This document shows positions 24,742-35,805 of a DNA stretch of 64,000 bases, piece by piece; positions within the stretch are counted from its first letter, which is position 1; every line of letters begins with the position of its first letter. Location: assembly GCA_034766995.1 (NCBI GenBank), contig CM068320.1, forward strand, positions 18,052,312 through 18,116,311, given 5' to 3'. A program made the position numbers and the translations under genes. The notes under the pieces were generated by a model that did not search any database, was not told the DNA's origin, and saw only the letters and a list, made by a program, of their open reading frames with translations. Source of the stretch: Acanthacorydalis orientalis. Lineage: Eukaryota > Arthropoda > Insecta > Megaloptera > Corydalidae.

Positions 24742-24818
24742 TCTAATGATGATATTATAGTTCAATTGAACATTGTGATATAACTTGAGTAATATGTCTT
24801 TTGCCCCTATCTGACCTC
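24742..24818 (+). ncRNA. Box C/D snoRNA, U80/snR60 family, copy 1
   Basis: Box C ATGATGA at 24746-24752, box D CTGA at 24811-24814 (69 nt inclusive). D' TTGA and C' GTGATAT in between. D guide GTCTTTTGCCCCTAT pairs with conserved 28S AUAGGGGCGAAAGAC (one G-U); D' guide ATAGTTCA pairs with UGAACUAU. D box lies 67 nt before the 3' splice-site G at 24881. No clear adjacent terminal stem. Confidence 0.82.
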
Positions 24819-25038
24819 TCTTTTTTCTCTTTATGTATAGTAATTTTATTATTTATAAATACTGAAGAGTTTTTTTTCTAGGTTCATTCGCCAGTGAGAA
24901 TTTTGTAACAATGCAAGTTTTAATAATAATTTTAATGGCATGTCCCATCATCAATATTTTTTTTTAATCAATATCACTTTTTATCACTTTGGTAAGTTCT
25001 TTTAGAAGTAGTAAAATATTAATTATAATCAAACCTAT

Positions 25039-25115
25039 TCAAATGATGATATTATAGTTCAATTGAAAATTGTGATATAACTTGAGTAATATGTCTTTTG
25101 CCCCTATCTGATCTC
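25039..25115 (+). ncRNA. Box C/D snoRNA, U80/snR60 family, copy 2
   Basis: Box C 25043-25049, box D 25108-25111, same guides as copy 1. D box 67 nt from the 3' splice site (AG ends 25178). Confidence 0.82.
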
Positions 25116-25330
25116 TTTTTCTCTTTATGTATAGTAATTTTATTATTTATAAATATTGAAAAGAGTTTTTTTTTCCAGGTTCATTCGCCAGTGAGAATTT
25201 TGTAACAATGCAAGCTTTAATAATAATTTTAAAGGCTTATCCCATCATTAGTATTTTTTTTAATCAGTCTCACTTTTTATCACACTGGTAAGTTCTTTTA
25301 GAAGTAGTAAAATATTATGATCAAACCTAT

Positions 25331-25407
25331 TCTAATGATGATATTATAGTTCAATTGAAAATTGTGATATAACTTAAGTAATATGTCTTTTGCCCCTATC
25401 TGACCTC
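25331..25407 (+). ncRNA. Box C/D snoRNA, U80/snR60 family, copy 3
   Basis: Box C 25335-25341, box D 25400-25403, guides unchanged; one substitution in the linker (ACTTAAG for ACTTGAG). 66 nt to the 3' splice site. Confidence 0.82.
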
Positions 25408-25626
25408 TTTTTCTCTTTATGTATAGTAATTTTATTATTTATGAATACTGTAAAGAGTTTTTTTTCCAGGTTCATTCACCAGTGAGAATTTTGTAACAAT
25501 GCAAGTTTTAATAATAATTTTAATGGCATGTCCCATCATCAATATTTTTTTTTAATCAATATCACTTTTTATCACTTTGGTAAGTTCTTTTAGAAGTAGT
25601 AAAATATTAATTATAATCAAACCTAT

Positions 25627-25703
25627 TCAAATGATGATATTATAGTTCAATTGAAAATTGTGATATAACTTGAGTAATATGTCTTTTGCCCCTATCTGAT
25701 CTC
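25627..25703 (+). ncRNA. Box C/D snoRNA, U80/snR60 family, copy 4
   Basis: Box C 25631-25637, box D 25696-25699, guides unchanged. 66 nt to the 3' splice site (AG ends 25765). Confidence 0.82.
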
Positions 25704-25922
25704 TTTTTTTCTCTTTATGTATAGTAATTTTATTATTTATAAATACTGAAGAGTTTTTTTTCCAGGTTCATTCGCCAGTGAGAATTTTGTAACAATGCAA
25801 GTTTTAATTATAATTTTAATGGCATGTCGCATCGTTAATATTTTTTTGTAATCAATATCACTTTTTATCACTTTGGTAAGTTCTTTTAGAAGTAGTAAAT
25901 AATTAATTATAATCAAAGCTAT

Positions 25923-25999
25923 TCAAATGATGATATTATAGTTCAATTGAAAATTGTGATATAACTTGAGTAATATGTCTTTTGCCCCTATCTGATCTC
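25923..25999 (+). ncRNA. Box C/D snoRNA, U80/snR60 family, copy 5
   Basis: Box C 25927-25933, box D 25992-25995, guides unchanged. 66 nt to the 3' splice site (AG ends 26061). Confidence 0.82.
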
Positions 26000-26213
26000 T
26001 TTTTCTCTTAATGTATAGTAATTTTATTATTTATAAATATTGAAAAGAGTTTTTTTTCCAGGTTCATTCGCCAGTGAGAACTTTGTAACAATGCAAGCTT
26101 TAATAATAATTTTAAAGGCATATCCCATCATTAGTATTTTTTTTAATCAGTCTCACTTTTTATCACACTGGTAAGTTCTTTTAGAAGTAGTAAAATATTA
26201 TGATCAAACCTAT

Positions 26214-26287
26214 TCTAATGATATTATAGTTCAATTGAAAATTGTGATATAACTTGAATAATATGTCTTTTGCCCCTATCTGACCCC
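26214..26287 (+). ncRNA. Box C/D snoRNA, U80/snR60 family, copy 6 with damaged box C
   Basis: Guides and box D (26280-26283) are intact, but a 3-bp deletion changes box C to ATGATAT, so snoRNP assembly may be poor. 66 nt to the 3' splice site. Confidence 0.55.
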
Positions 26288-26502
26288 TTTTTTTCCCTTT
26301 ATGTATAGTAATTTTGTTATTTATAAATACTGAAGAGTTTTTTTTTCAGGTTCATTCACCAGTGAGAATTTTGTAACAACGCAAGTTTTAATAATTTAAT
26401 GGCATATCCCATCATTAGTATATTTTTTTAATCAGTCTCACTTTTTATCACTTTGGTAAGTTGTTTTAGAAGTAGTAAAATATTAATTATGATCAAACCT
26501 GT

Positions 26503-26577
26503 TCTAATGATGATATTATAGTTCAATTGAAAATTGCGATATAACTTGATTAATATCTTTCGCTCCTATCTAATCAG
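26503..26577 (+). pseudogene. Decayed U80-type snoRNA copy (unit 7)
   Basis: Box C ATGATGA (26507-26513) is kept but box D is CTAA (26570-26573), the guide is CTTTCGCTCCTAT, and the following 3' splice site is lost. Likely inactive, though the guide still resembles the U80 target complement. Confidence 0.55.
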
Positions 26578-28494
26578 TTTTGAATTTATTTAAAGTAAAT
26601 TAATTATTTTAAAACACTAAAAAGCCAGGTACATTAATTTCTACTCCTGTCATAAGATTTGTCTTAAAATTGATTGTGAGTTTTGAGTTATTTAATTTAT
26701 AATATAATTTGATTTACCTTAATAATTACTTTAGTTCTATCTGAAACATATAACTAACATTGAATAATTAAGCATTTGCAATCATATAATCGAATTTTTA
26801 AATTATTAGACATATAGTTCATATAATAATTTTTTCTGTTTTATATATAAAGATAAATAAAAATAGTATAGTTCATTTGACATATGTGATATTAATGTAT
26901 TTAATACCTTTATTCCTCTCTGATAATTGATATTAAAAAAAATATGTTGATTTACTGATTGTATATAAATTTAATTTCCTTTTTTTTTTTTAATTTTATA
27001 GGTGCCAGATGATTATGGAGACTTCAATCAGTACATTTATGGAATAATTTTTTATTTTAAAATGACAAGATACAAGTTTGTACTGTAGTAAAATATGCTT
27101 GCACACAAGATGTGTGTGGTACACACACACATTTATTCCAAATTTTAAGACTGATAATGTAACTGACTACTTACTGTGATGTTAAACTCAATGTAATTAA
27201 GTTTTAAATAAAATTATATTTTTCATAGTTTTGTGTTACAAATAAATTAGAATAATCCTTTGACCTAAATCATAAAAAAATCCAATCCTGCCATTAGTCT
27301 AAAATGGTAAACATATAAAAATCTCAATTTTGCTGAAACAAAATACATTTAGAATTCTATGAGTATATTAATTTAGGATAAAAAGAACGTTTTTAGAATA
27401 GCATTTTCAAATGACTTTCAAATTACTATTTTCATTAAAGTAATGTCAATCCCAAAAGATGAAGATCAGTGTATGAATGGTAAATGTGTTTGAAATATCA
27501 AATTTTTCATTAAAAAAAATACATTTTGTGTTCTCATTCCAGTGAAGAAATCATAGGCTTTTCAGATCATTAGTATTTTTTACGGAATATAAAATGTCTT
27601 GTTTTTAAAAATCAATCTAGTTTTTGTTATGTATAAAATTAAAATGATACCAACAGGAAATCTAACAAATCGGAATATAACTTTTCTTTGATGTTGTGAC
27701 ATGGATTAAATAAGGTTTACCAAACAATTATTTTATCTCAATGGCCGGGATATAATTATTTGTAAATTGCTGTTGAATTTTTGAAAATAATTTTTTTAAT
27801 ATCAAAACACTGCAACAAAGGGTTTGATATTAATAAAAAGCTTCGAGATGAAAATACCTACATGATACTTTTCAAAAGAGAAAAGACAATTAGAATATAA
27901 ATAATTATAATAGTGTAACATTCGAATAATTATTGTGGATTTTACGATATGGTCAATTTCTTAACACTTGGAAATTTTTAAATATTTTATTAAAATAATC
28001 CAATATTTGGAAGAAATATAAGATTGGCAATTATATACATAGATTCACTAAATAAAAAATTAGTTTAAATAAAAGTAAACGGTACAAAAGAATATCTTTG
28101 TTAAAACTGAAAAAGACGGTATTAATTTTTTAAATAGGCTGTTTCTAGCGATAATATCTTCAAGGAGTTACTTTATCTATGTCTTCAAGATTATGTGTCG
28201 GCCATTTTCCGCTTAGATGAATGTGCAAAGATAATCAGTCATAATATAATTTTGGCACTGTGGCTAAATTCACGTTCATAAATTAATTTCTCACACCATA
28301 AACCACATATTTTTTATGCACTAAGGTGTAGAAAAGTCAAAGAAAAATGAGATATTTCTTTCTTTATATGTTAGCGCTCTGATGATAACGCCATCGAAAT
28401 GCTCACAAGTAATAATTAAAAATTACTAATAATCATTTATTTAACATTTTAGATTAAAATGTTGTAATTCGTATGGAATAGATAAGTAATATAC

Positions 28495-28496
<2 letters not shown>

Positions 28497-28549
<53 letters not shown>
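28497..28549. repeat. (TA)n microsatellite
   Basis: Uninterrupted TA dinucleotides flanking the left side of the dispersed repeat. Confidence 0.95.
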
Positions 28550-28552
<3 letters not shown>

Positions 28553-28815
28553 AATTAACCACAAAAAATATTCGATGAGTTGTACTTATTTATTTATGAT
28601 GTCGGGTTTCAGGGTACCTAAATATGTTTATCTCATATATAAAACAGTAACGTTGCAATCTGTTATGATGCGATAATGATTATATAGATATAAATGAGTT
28701 GTAAAAAATATGTTTGTTTCATTTGGTTACATGTGAAGGATTATAATTGACAAATGGTCGAACGCAGTGAGCCAGGGGGCTGGTGAGCGCAATGAGTAGG
28801 GGGCGAATCCCTCTA

Positions 28816-28820
<5 letters not shown>
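28549..28820 (+). mobile_element. Dispersed AT-rich repeat, copy 2
   Basis: Begins TTCAAAATTAACCACAAAAA, passes through TTTATGATGTCGGGTTTCAG and TGTTTCATTTGGTTACATG, and ends in a GC-richer tail (28755-28816: CGAACGCAGTGAGCCAGGGG, then GAGCGCAATGAGTAGGGGGC). Same order as copy 3 at 34497-34845. No ORF. Both ends abut (TA)n, suggesting targeting to, or seeding of, TA repeats. Probably a non-autonomous transposon. Confidence 0.65.

Positions 28821-28875
<55 letters not shown>
28816..28875. repeat. (TA)n microsatellite
   Basis: About 60 bp of TA dinucleotides immediately after the GC-rich tail of the dispersed repeat. Confidence 0.95.
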
Positions 28876-28880
<5 letters not shown>

Positions 28881-30171
28881 CTGATGATTTCACTAACAAT
28901 TTCGAATAAAAGACAGACATGAAAAATGTTTTCTTATAAATAAATATAATACAGATATAGAGTATTGCCTTTATTAATAATTGTCTATCCTTATCATATG
29001 TTTGTTCAAAACTTAGTTTGTAAAAGTAAGACCAATAAGAATAAATTAAATATAATTTAATGCATTAGAATTGTTACAAAATACAACGGCACGAATAAAA
29101 ATAGATTTTTATTGGCGAATAAGGTGGATACTTGACATTTTTTGAAAATAAACCTTTTTTAATTCAAGGAAAACAATTTGTATTTTGTTCATTAACATTG
29201 TAGTTGTGTGTTTATGTGTTTTTGTTTTGTTTTAAGAACTCATTATTTCAAGAAATTAATATTATTGAAAAGATGTTTAATTACCTCAAAATAATATTCA
29301 CCTGTCAAATGTTAATCTCTTGATAACAATAGTAACTGTGAAATATTCTAATATTATATATATATAACAAAAATAGAATAATATAATATTAAAAGTAATA
29401 ATTCTATATACATAAAGTTTGCATTATCTTTTAGACGATTAATATTTTAAAATAGAATTGAATACACAAAATTTATGTATTCAATTAAATATATCGAAAT
29501 ACTGTTTTACTGAAAACATGTTTTTCATTTTTAATTGTAGTTTAGGGAATAAAAATGTGACAAATCAGTTAATTAAGGATTGTGATTAAGTACTACAATA
29601 CCATTATTCACTAAAAACTCCCAAAATCAATGTGAGCCAGGGAAGTGTCATATAAGGGCAACCAAGTATCTTGATTTCATTATAGTAACCAATTATCGAA
29701 TTCTTATCATTAAATCGTGACTTCTATTTGGTGCTAAAAATAACATTTGAATTATATGAATGCATTTCTAAATAAAATAAAAATAGACACATTTCATACT
29801 TAAAAAAATATTAATAATAAAAAATACAAAAATTTTTGATAACCGTTATACAAAAATAAGTTTACTGTCGACTGCTATATTTTATTTTAGTATCCTGCAA
29901 ATATTCATTAAAATATTAATGTATTTAAAATGTTTGTTTTTAATCCTAGCGTTTTCTACTTTTTCGATAAAATATCTAGAGAATGGGTTTGGCTAAAACA
30001 ATCAAATAAGTTCTCTATTATGATTTTGTTCTAAACTCTGTGTTATGAATTTTTTCATCGGAGTCGCAGTTAGAATTTGGTATACTAAATTTTGTTCTGC
30101 CAGTTTGTAATATATATAAAAAACTGCCTGTTAAGAATCTTTAAAATTTTGTATATTGCACACACATGCAA

Positions 30172-30222
<51 letters not shown>

Positions 30223-30224
<2 letters not shown>

Positions 30225-31417
30225 GGCAGTTTGAGGAGTAATTTGGTTCGATATTAGAGACAACAGCTTTAGTTTCAGTGTACTTTATTTTTCGACATAC
30301 TTCCTTTGAAACTCAACGTGCTTGCCCCAAAGTTTCTCCAACCTCCCAATTCTTTCCCGGAAGTGGGTTACTTTGAGGTCCTGAAATAGCCATTTGTGGT
30401 CTCTTCATTCGAGCCAAATTGCTTTCCAGCCAGGAAAATATTGAGTTTCGGGAATAGATGGAAGTCCGAGTGAGCCAAATCAGGTGAATATGATAGATAT
30501 GGAAGGATTTCAAATTTCAATTCGACCTGTGATAACGCTTGAATGAACAGGTGCATTGTCACGGTGAAATACTTTTTTCTTGGCTCTTCGGGGATGTTCT
30601 TCCATTATCACTGCCTTTAATTTCATCAAAAGTATTACGTGGTATTGGTTAATATCTATTTTAGCCTTCTGAAAATAGTCGATCAAAAGAATTCCTTTTG
30701 TATTCCAGAAAACTGATGCTATTGCCTTTCCATCCGAGTAAACTCTCTTTGCTTTCTTCGGAGCCGTTTCGCCACGTTCAGTCCATTGTTTTATTTGCGT
30801 TATTGTGGTGTGTAATGACGAATCTAAATTTCCTCCATGGTCACGAAAACGCCTCACGAAATCTGTCGGATTCTTCTTAAACAGTTCCAAGGAGTCGACT
30901 GATGTTTACGTACGAACTTGTTATTGCTTTGCAGTGAACAAACACGGCATCCGTCTTGCGGAAAGTTATTTCATAGACAATTCAATGTGCAAAATGAAAT
31001 ACATACAAAACCATATCGTGGACTTTATCGATGATTTTTAGTGTGACAGCTGTTCTCGAGGCTCCTGAGCCTGATGTATTTTCGATGCTTGTTTTGCCAC
31101 GTTTAATTCATTCACCCAAAGTCGAACGGTTTCGTAGGAAGGACAAGATTCACCCAATATAGAAAAAATCCTGTCAATGATTTCATTCGCTGTTTTCCCT
31201 TCCAAAAAAACCGGATCACACCTCGAATTCAAATTTTATTCAGTTTACATTTTCCCACGAAACGCTTATGTCGAAATAACTGACAAACAAAGAATTAATT
31301 GCGGAATGACTTGCAACTTCACCTGCGTTACTAAAAGGGATGGAATTATATGAAAACATATACAATAGTCCCCCTCTCCCTCAGCGAGTACACGAATCAA
31401 ATTACTCTTCAAACCAT

Positions 31418-31420
<3 letters not shown>
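30223..31420 (-). mobile_element. Degraded mariner transposon (~1.2 kb)
   Basis: Terminal inverted repeats of 28 bp match at 23 positions: left end 30223-30250 (AGGGCAGTTTGAGGAGTAAT...) and right end 31420-31393 (AGGATGGTTTGAAGAGTAAT...). Both sides are (TA)n, so it inserted at a TA within a microsatellite. The interior encodes a mariner-type transposase on the minus strand in three broken frames. Confidence 0.88.
30313..31232 (-). pseudogene. mariner transposase pseudogene
   Basis: N-terminal helix-turn-helix part at 31232-31038 (FLEGKTANEIIDRIF, SCPSYETVRLWVNEL), central catalytic part at 30890-30510 (IKQWTERGE, FHRDNAPVHSS with the second Asp), and the C-terminal part in another frame at 30562-30313 (YSPDLAHSDFHLFPKL with the third Asp). 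The spacing fits the D,D34D class. Frame changes and stops between the pieces mean no intact enzyme is made. Confidence 0.88.
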
Positions 31421-31451
<31 letters not shown>

Positions 31452-31579
31452 GCACAGTCAAAGAAAGAAAAGAACGTATTATTGAAATGACACTAACAAT
31501 ATTACTAGTCGATATTTTATAAATGAAATTTAAATTGGATATTATGTTAATGCACAGTAAATCCTTAAGAGCTGTTGAG

Positions 31580-31771
<192 letters not shown>

Positions 31772-32296
31772 AAATTAAGATATTTATAAAAAATACAATA
31801 ATTTTGAAAAGATCTTATATTTAAACAATGTGGAAAATTATTGGTAACAGTTTGTCCAGATCAGATATTATTTTAAATAATCATGGTATGAAAACGAAAT
31901 ATATAATATGAAATATTATCAAGTGATAATATTTTTTTATTAACAATTTATATATATATATACTTGATAAATGATCATTTTGACATTTTTGATAGTTAAT
32001 TATTTACATACCAATTTTAATGTGTTCAATTCAATTGCAGGACAATTTCTATATATTATCACATGTATAAAAAATCATGATACATTATTGATTAATATAT
32101 CATTCATACTGATAACATGTCAATCGTCTAGAATATATTTTTGGTGTATAATTTTTTATACAATACACAAAGTACTTTACGTAAAAGATGGAATAAGTAT
32201 ATAACTTATTGTTGATGTATATATATTTGTATAACATTTTCATAATAAAATACAGAACAGCTGTCGCAGGATTTTGCATATTTTGTTCTTATATTG

Positions 32297-32301
<5 letters not shown>

Positions 32302-32383
<82 letters not shown>
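32302..32383. repeat. (TA)n microsatellite
   Basis: Pure TA dinucleotides, about 82 bp. Confidence 0.95.
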
Positions 32384-32386
<3 letters not shown>

Positions 32387-33038
32387 CAAATAAAATAGGA
32401 GAAATAAAAAATTAAAAGCTTTATCAAGAAACCGATTAAAAGTATTTACGAATATAAATATAATGACAAAAAAATTTAGTATATCAAAAAAAGAGTTTAA
32501 GTAATGTTTTACGCGACTAAAGTTTTAAATAGATATACGTATGGAAAAATACCTTAACTGTCCATTTAAACATGATATAAGAACAATTCCTATGATTTTA
32601 TTGTAATGAACTATTGCCAAATAAAATAAATGTGAAAAATACTTTTTTTTACTGACCGTATATTTTTATTATGTTGATTAATGTTTTATATTTGTTAAAT
32701 ATTTTGATTGGCATGTAATTATAAAAATAATATCAGTAATGGTTTAAATAAAATATTTATCTCTGTTAGAGCAGGTGAAGTAACGAGAAAACACAATTCC
32801 CCGTTGAATAATTATCTATGAAAGTTGTTGTATGTGTGTTTTCGCTAGCACGTCTCATTTTGTTTTGATGAAGACTGAAATATTACGCAAAGTCTTGATA
32901 AGAATACATAATTCCGCAAAATAACAAAAAAATGTGTATTGTATACGCATTAAAAGTCGACTTTGCATCATTATTAAATTACGCGGACAAGCTTTGAACT
33001 CGGAATATTAAGATAAAATCCCTTAAGGATTTGAGATG

Positions 33039-33149
33039 TGACGTCACAAGCACAATAAAAGCACTTGCAATTTGCAGAAAGACCACAGTTCGATCTTCAT
33101 CATCGACGATTCAATAGCAACCACTTCGTATATTTTTCCAATTGTTCGG
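33039..33149 (+). promoter_or_regulatory. Putative sulfakinin core promoter and 5' UTR exon
   Basis: A perfect palindromic CRE, TGACGTCA (33039-33046), is followed by a TATA-like AATAAAA (33054-33060) and an Inr-like CCACAGTTC (TSS near 33087, about 30 bp downstream). The GC-richer leader to 33149 ends in a strong donor, TTCGG|GTAAGTTG. The next acceptor on this strand that leads to a coding exon is TTTACAG at 35798-35804, just before the sulfakinin ATG. A CRE is common in neuropeptide promoters. The link over 2.6 kb is inference. Confidence 0.55.
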
Positions 33150-33197
33150 GTAAGTTGTTTTTTTATAGTTAGATACATAATTTTGATTCCTCTACAG

Positions 33198-33260
<63 letters not shown>

Positions 33261-34368
33261 GCAGTGGATTAAATTTTAATTACTAATAATATAAATTAAT
33301 AATTATATTTTTTAACACTTAGTGTGCTTATACCACTATTAGGTTTATACTCGTATACACTTATATTCATTTTAAATAATCCAGAAAGAAATGAGTTTTT
33401 GTTTAAGAAATAATGTATCTTACTTCTTAAGGTTTAAAATAATTGCTATTTTCTCTTTCCCTTTCTCTCTCTCTATCTCTCTCTCTATATATGTATATAT
33501 ATATATATATATACACATACAGAGAGATTGAGAGAATTAATGAAAAGAGAGAGGGAAAAGTATATTGAAACATTTATTAAACGACAATCTAAAAAATATT
33601 TCGAATTATTTTGCTTAGTTAAAGTATAATAACAATAGACAAAATTACTTTTATTGATGCTTGTCTTTATGGTGAAAGTTTTTATTAACAGAAAGTTTGT
33701 TATTATATTATATATTTACATATACATTTTCAAATAGTATTTAACTTAAATAAATATAACACAAAAATTAAAAAATAAATTGTTTAGGATTTATGTACAT
33801 AATCGAGTCATTTTTCATTAAAAAATATAAACAATGTTCATGGGTTTACATTAACTTTAATAGTTATTTTCATTATTATTATTATGTTATAAATACATAA
33901 TTTTGTATTATTTAGAATTTAGTGGCGCTTCGATAATTAAACTCATTAGCGCGTTAATAAATAACGTATACAGTTACAGTTTTTAAGTAAATTGTATTTT
34001 AAAATTTTAAATATACAAAGTATTTAAAATTATTGGGTAATTATATAAATAATTAAAGAGGCCAATACGTTTTTTTCAATATTGTTAATAATTAAGAAAA
34101 TGTGTCCAACGTACATTTTTGGACCAACGCTTGTGTATGGTTATGGATTTAGTTATCATCTTGTGATTGTCAGAAACAACAGTGAGAGTATAATCTTGAA
34201 TGATAGTGTCAAGTATGGTTTCTAGAATCCTTTATAATTTAGTTCGAAATTTCTAAGAATTTTGAATAAGAAAGCTGAAATTAACATTTCGTTTCAATTT
34301 AGTCCATAAAAGAAACTAGAATAAATGATCGTTTTTATATTTTAAAAACATTTAATATTTTTAAAGAC

Positions 34369-34494
<126 letters not shown>

Positions 34495-34496
34495 TT

Positions 34497-34654
34497 ATAT
34501 ATAAATATATAAAATCAAAATTATCCATAAAAAATTCAATGAGGTCAGCATATTTGTTTATGACGCGGGTTTTTATAGTACCCAAATATATTCATCTCGT
34601 ATAAAATAACAAGTTGCAATAATCTGTCTACGATAATGATTCTATAAACATTTT

Positions 34655-34688
<34 letters not shown>

Positions 34689-34845
34689 CAGCAGATTGCA
34701 ATATGCGAAAATGATTATATAGCATAAATGACTTTTAAAAAATATGTTTATTGTTTCATTTGGTTACATGGTATGATTATAATTGAAAAGTGGGCGAGCA
34801 CATAAGCAAGGAGAAGTCCCCTACTGTATATATATATATAAATAT
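34497..34845 (+). mobile_element. Dispersed AT-rich repeat, copy 3
   Basis: Same order of landmarks as copy 2: AAAATCAAAATTATCCATAA, TGACGCGGGTTTTTATAGTA, TTCATTTGGTTACATG, then a degraded GC-richer tail (GGGCGAGCACATAAGCAAGG). It carries an internal (TA)n near 34660-34687 that interrupts a partially duplicated segment (GCAATAATCTGTCTACGATA / GCAATATGCGAAAATGATTA). Confidence 0.65.
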
Positions 34846-35805
34846 TACGATAGGATATTTTTTCTTAACTCAATATTTGCATTAAATTGATTAATAGCAT
34901 CTTTGTGTTGCATTTGTACAAAAATGAATAGCTAAGAATGCAGTTTTTATTTAAAAATAATATACAACAATTGTTATTTTATTCGATGCCTTTTATTGAT
35001 GTGGTTTATGCTGGAAACAGGTCTTTTGTCGAATGGCTGTCTACTAACCGCCACCTTGATCTACTTTAATTTCTTTAGTCACAACACTCCATTTTCCATA
35101 ATTATTTGATGAAAAGATATTATTTATTAAATGGTGTAGTTCTGCTAGTAATGACATACTTATTTTGTTTCCTGAAATTCACATTTTTTGATTAATTTCG
35201 AGTTTATTATGCCAATGTACATTTATCTTGGGTATTGAGATGAAATTTATGTATTACATGTACAAGACATTTCCAGTTTTACCGTCCTGGAAGTATGCAG
35301 TTTAATTGTGATATATAACTACGCTGAAGTTTAGAAAATCATTTTGTTGTTAAATTTCTTGATACATTTATAATTATATAATCAGTCATGAAACTCATCT
35401 TACAAGTGTAGTAAATTGTTGAGAATTTGCCACATACAGGTCAAGTAGAAGAAAAAATAGCGAAATGTAAAGAAAGTAAATTGATTTAAAAATAAACCAA
35501 TGCACAGATTAGAACTTTGGAGTGTTGCTCCCACACCTCTTCGAACATTTTAACATGTTTGCGTATGTTGTTTTTACCAATTTGCTCTTTTTTTGTTGTT
35601 TCTATGTGTCCGACTATACATTCGAATTGCTAGTTATATTTCAAACTGAATACATATTGAGTTAATAATCCAACATAATAAACATTGTAATTTTTATTTC
35701 ATTATTGAAAATATAACTGATTTTTTTTCAATTATTTTATTTTTTGATCAATACAATGCAGTAATTCATTACAACAAAAAATAATTCTAATGTATTCTTT
35801 ACAGA

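Larger units (their letters stand above)
24439..26640 (+). repeat. ~290-bp tandem repeat array (snoRNA + mini-exon units), about 8 copies
   Basis: The phrase TTGCCCCTATCTGA (or its decayed form) recurs at about 24530, 24801, 25098, 25390, 25686, 25982, 26270 and 26557: spacings of 271, 297, 292, 296, 296, 288 and 287. Inner units are very similar, outer ones diverged; fainter relics reach ~24310 and ~26930. Each unit contains a snoRNA, a polypyrimidine/AG acceptor, ~110 nt starting GGTTCATTC, and a GTAAGT donor. Confidence 0.93.
24254..27219 (+). ncRNA. Putative non-coding snoRNA host transcript (UHG-like)
   Basis: Segments bounded by consensus splice sites can be chained: a short first segment (about 24255-24293, after TTTCAG, before GTATGC), one ending at 24694|GTAAGT, then exons 24882-24991, 25179-25287, 25470-25579, 25766-25875, 26062-26170, 26350-26455, and a last exon after TTTTATAG from 27002, with AATAAA near 27208. 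Introns of 179-187 nt each hold one box C/D snoRNA. No conserved ORF runs through the exons, as expected for a host gene whose product is the introns. Whether transcription starts here or reads through from METTL6 is not determined. Confidence 0.6.
27220..30222. other. Intergenic, microsatellites and repeat-derived sequence
   Basis: No supported gene. Holds copy 2 of the dispersed AT-rich repeat (28549-28820) framed by two (TA)n tracts. The rest is unique AT-rich DNA without usable frames. Confidence 0.55.

Noticed and set aside
24439..26640. Resemblance to a CRISPR-like or satellite array
   Set aside because: Units are contiguous ~290-bp tandem copies without unique spacers, in a eukaryotic genome, and each contains snoRNA boxes and splice sites.
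26869..26930. A ninth snoRNA copy
   Set aside because: Only D'/C'-like and D-box relics remain; no box C and the guide is lost.
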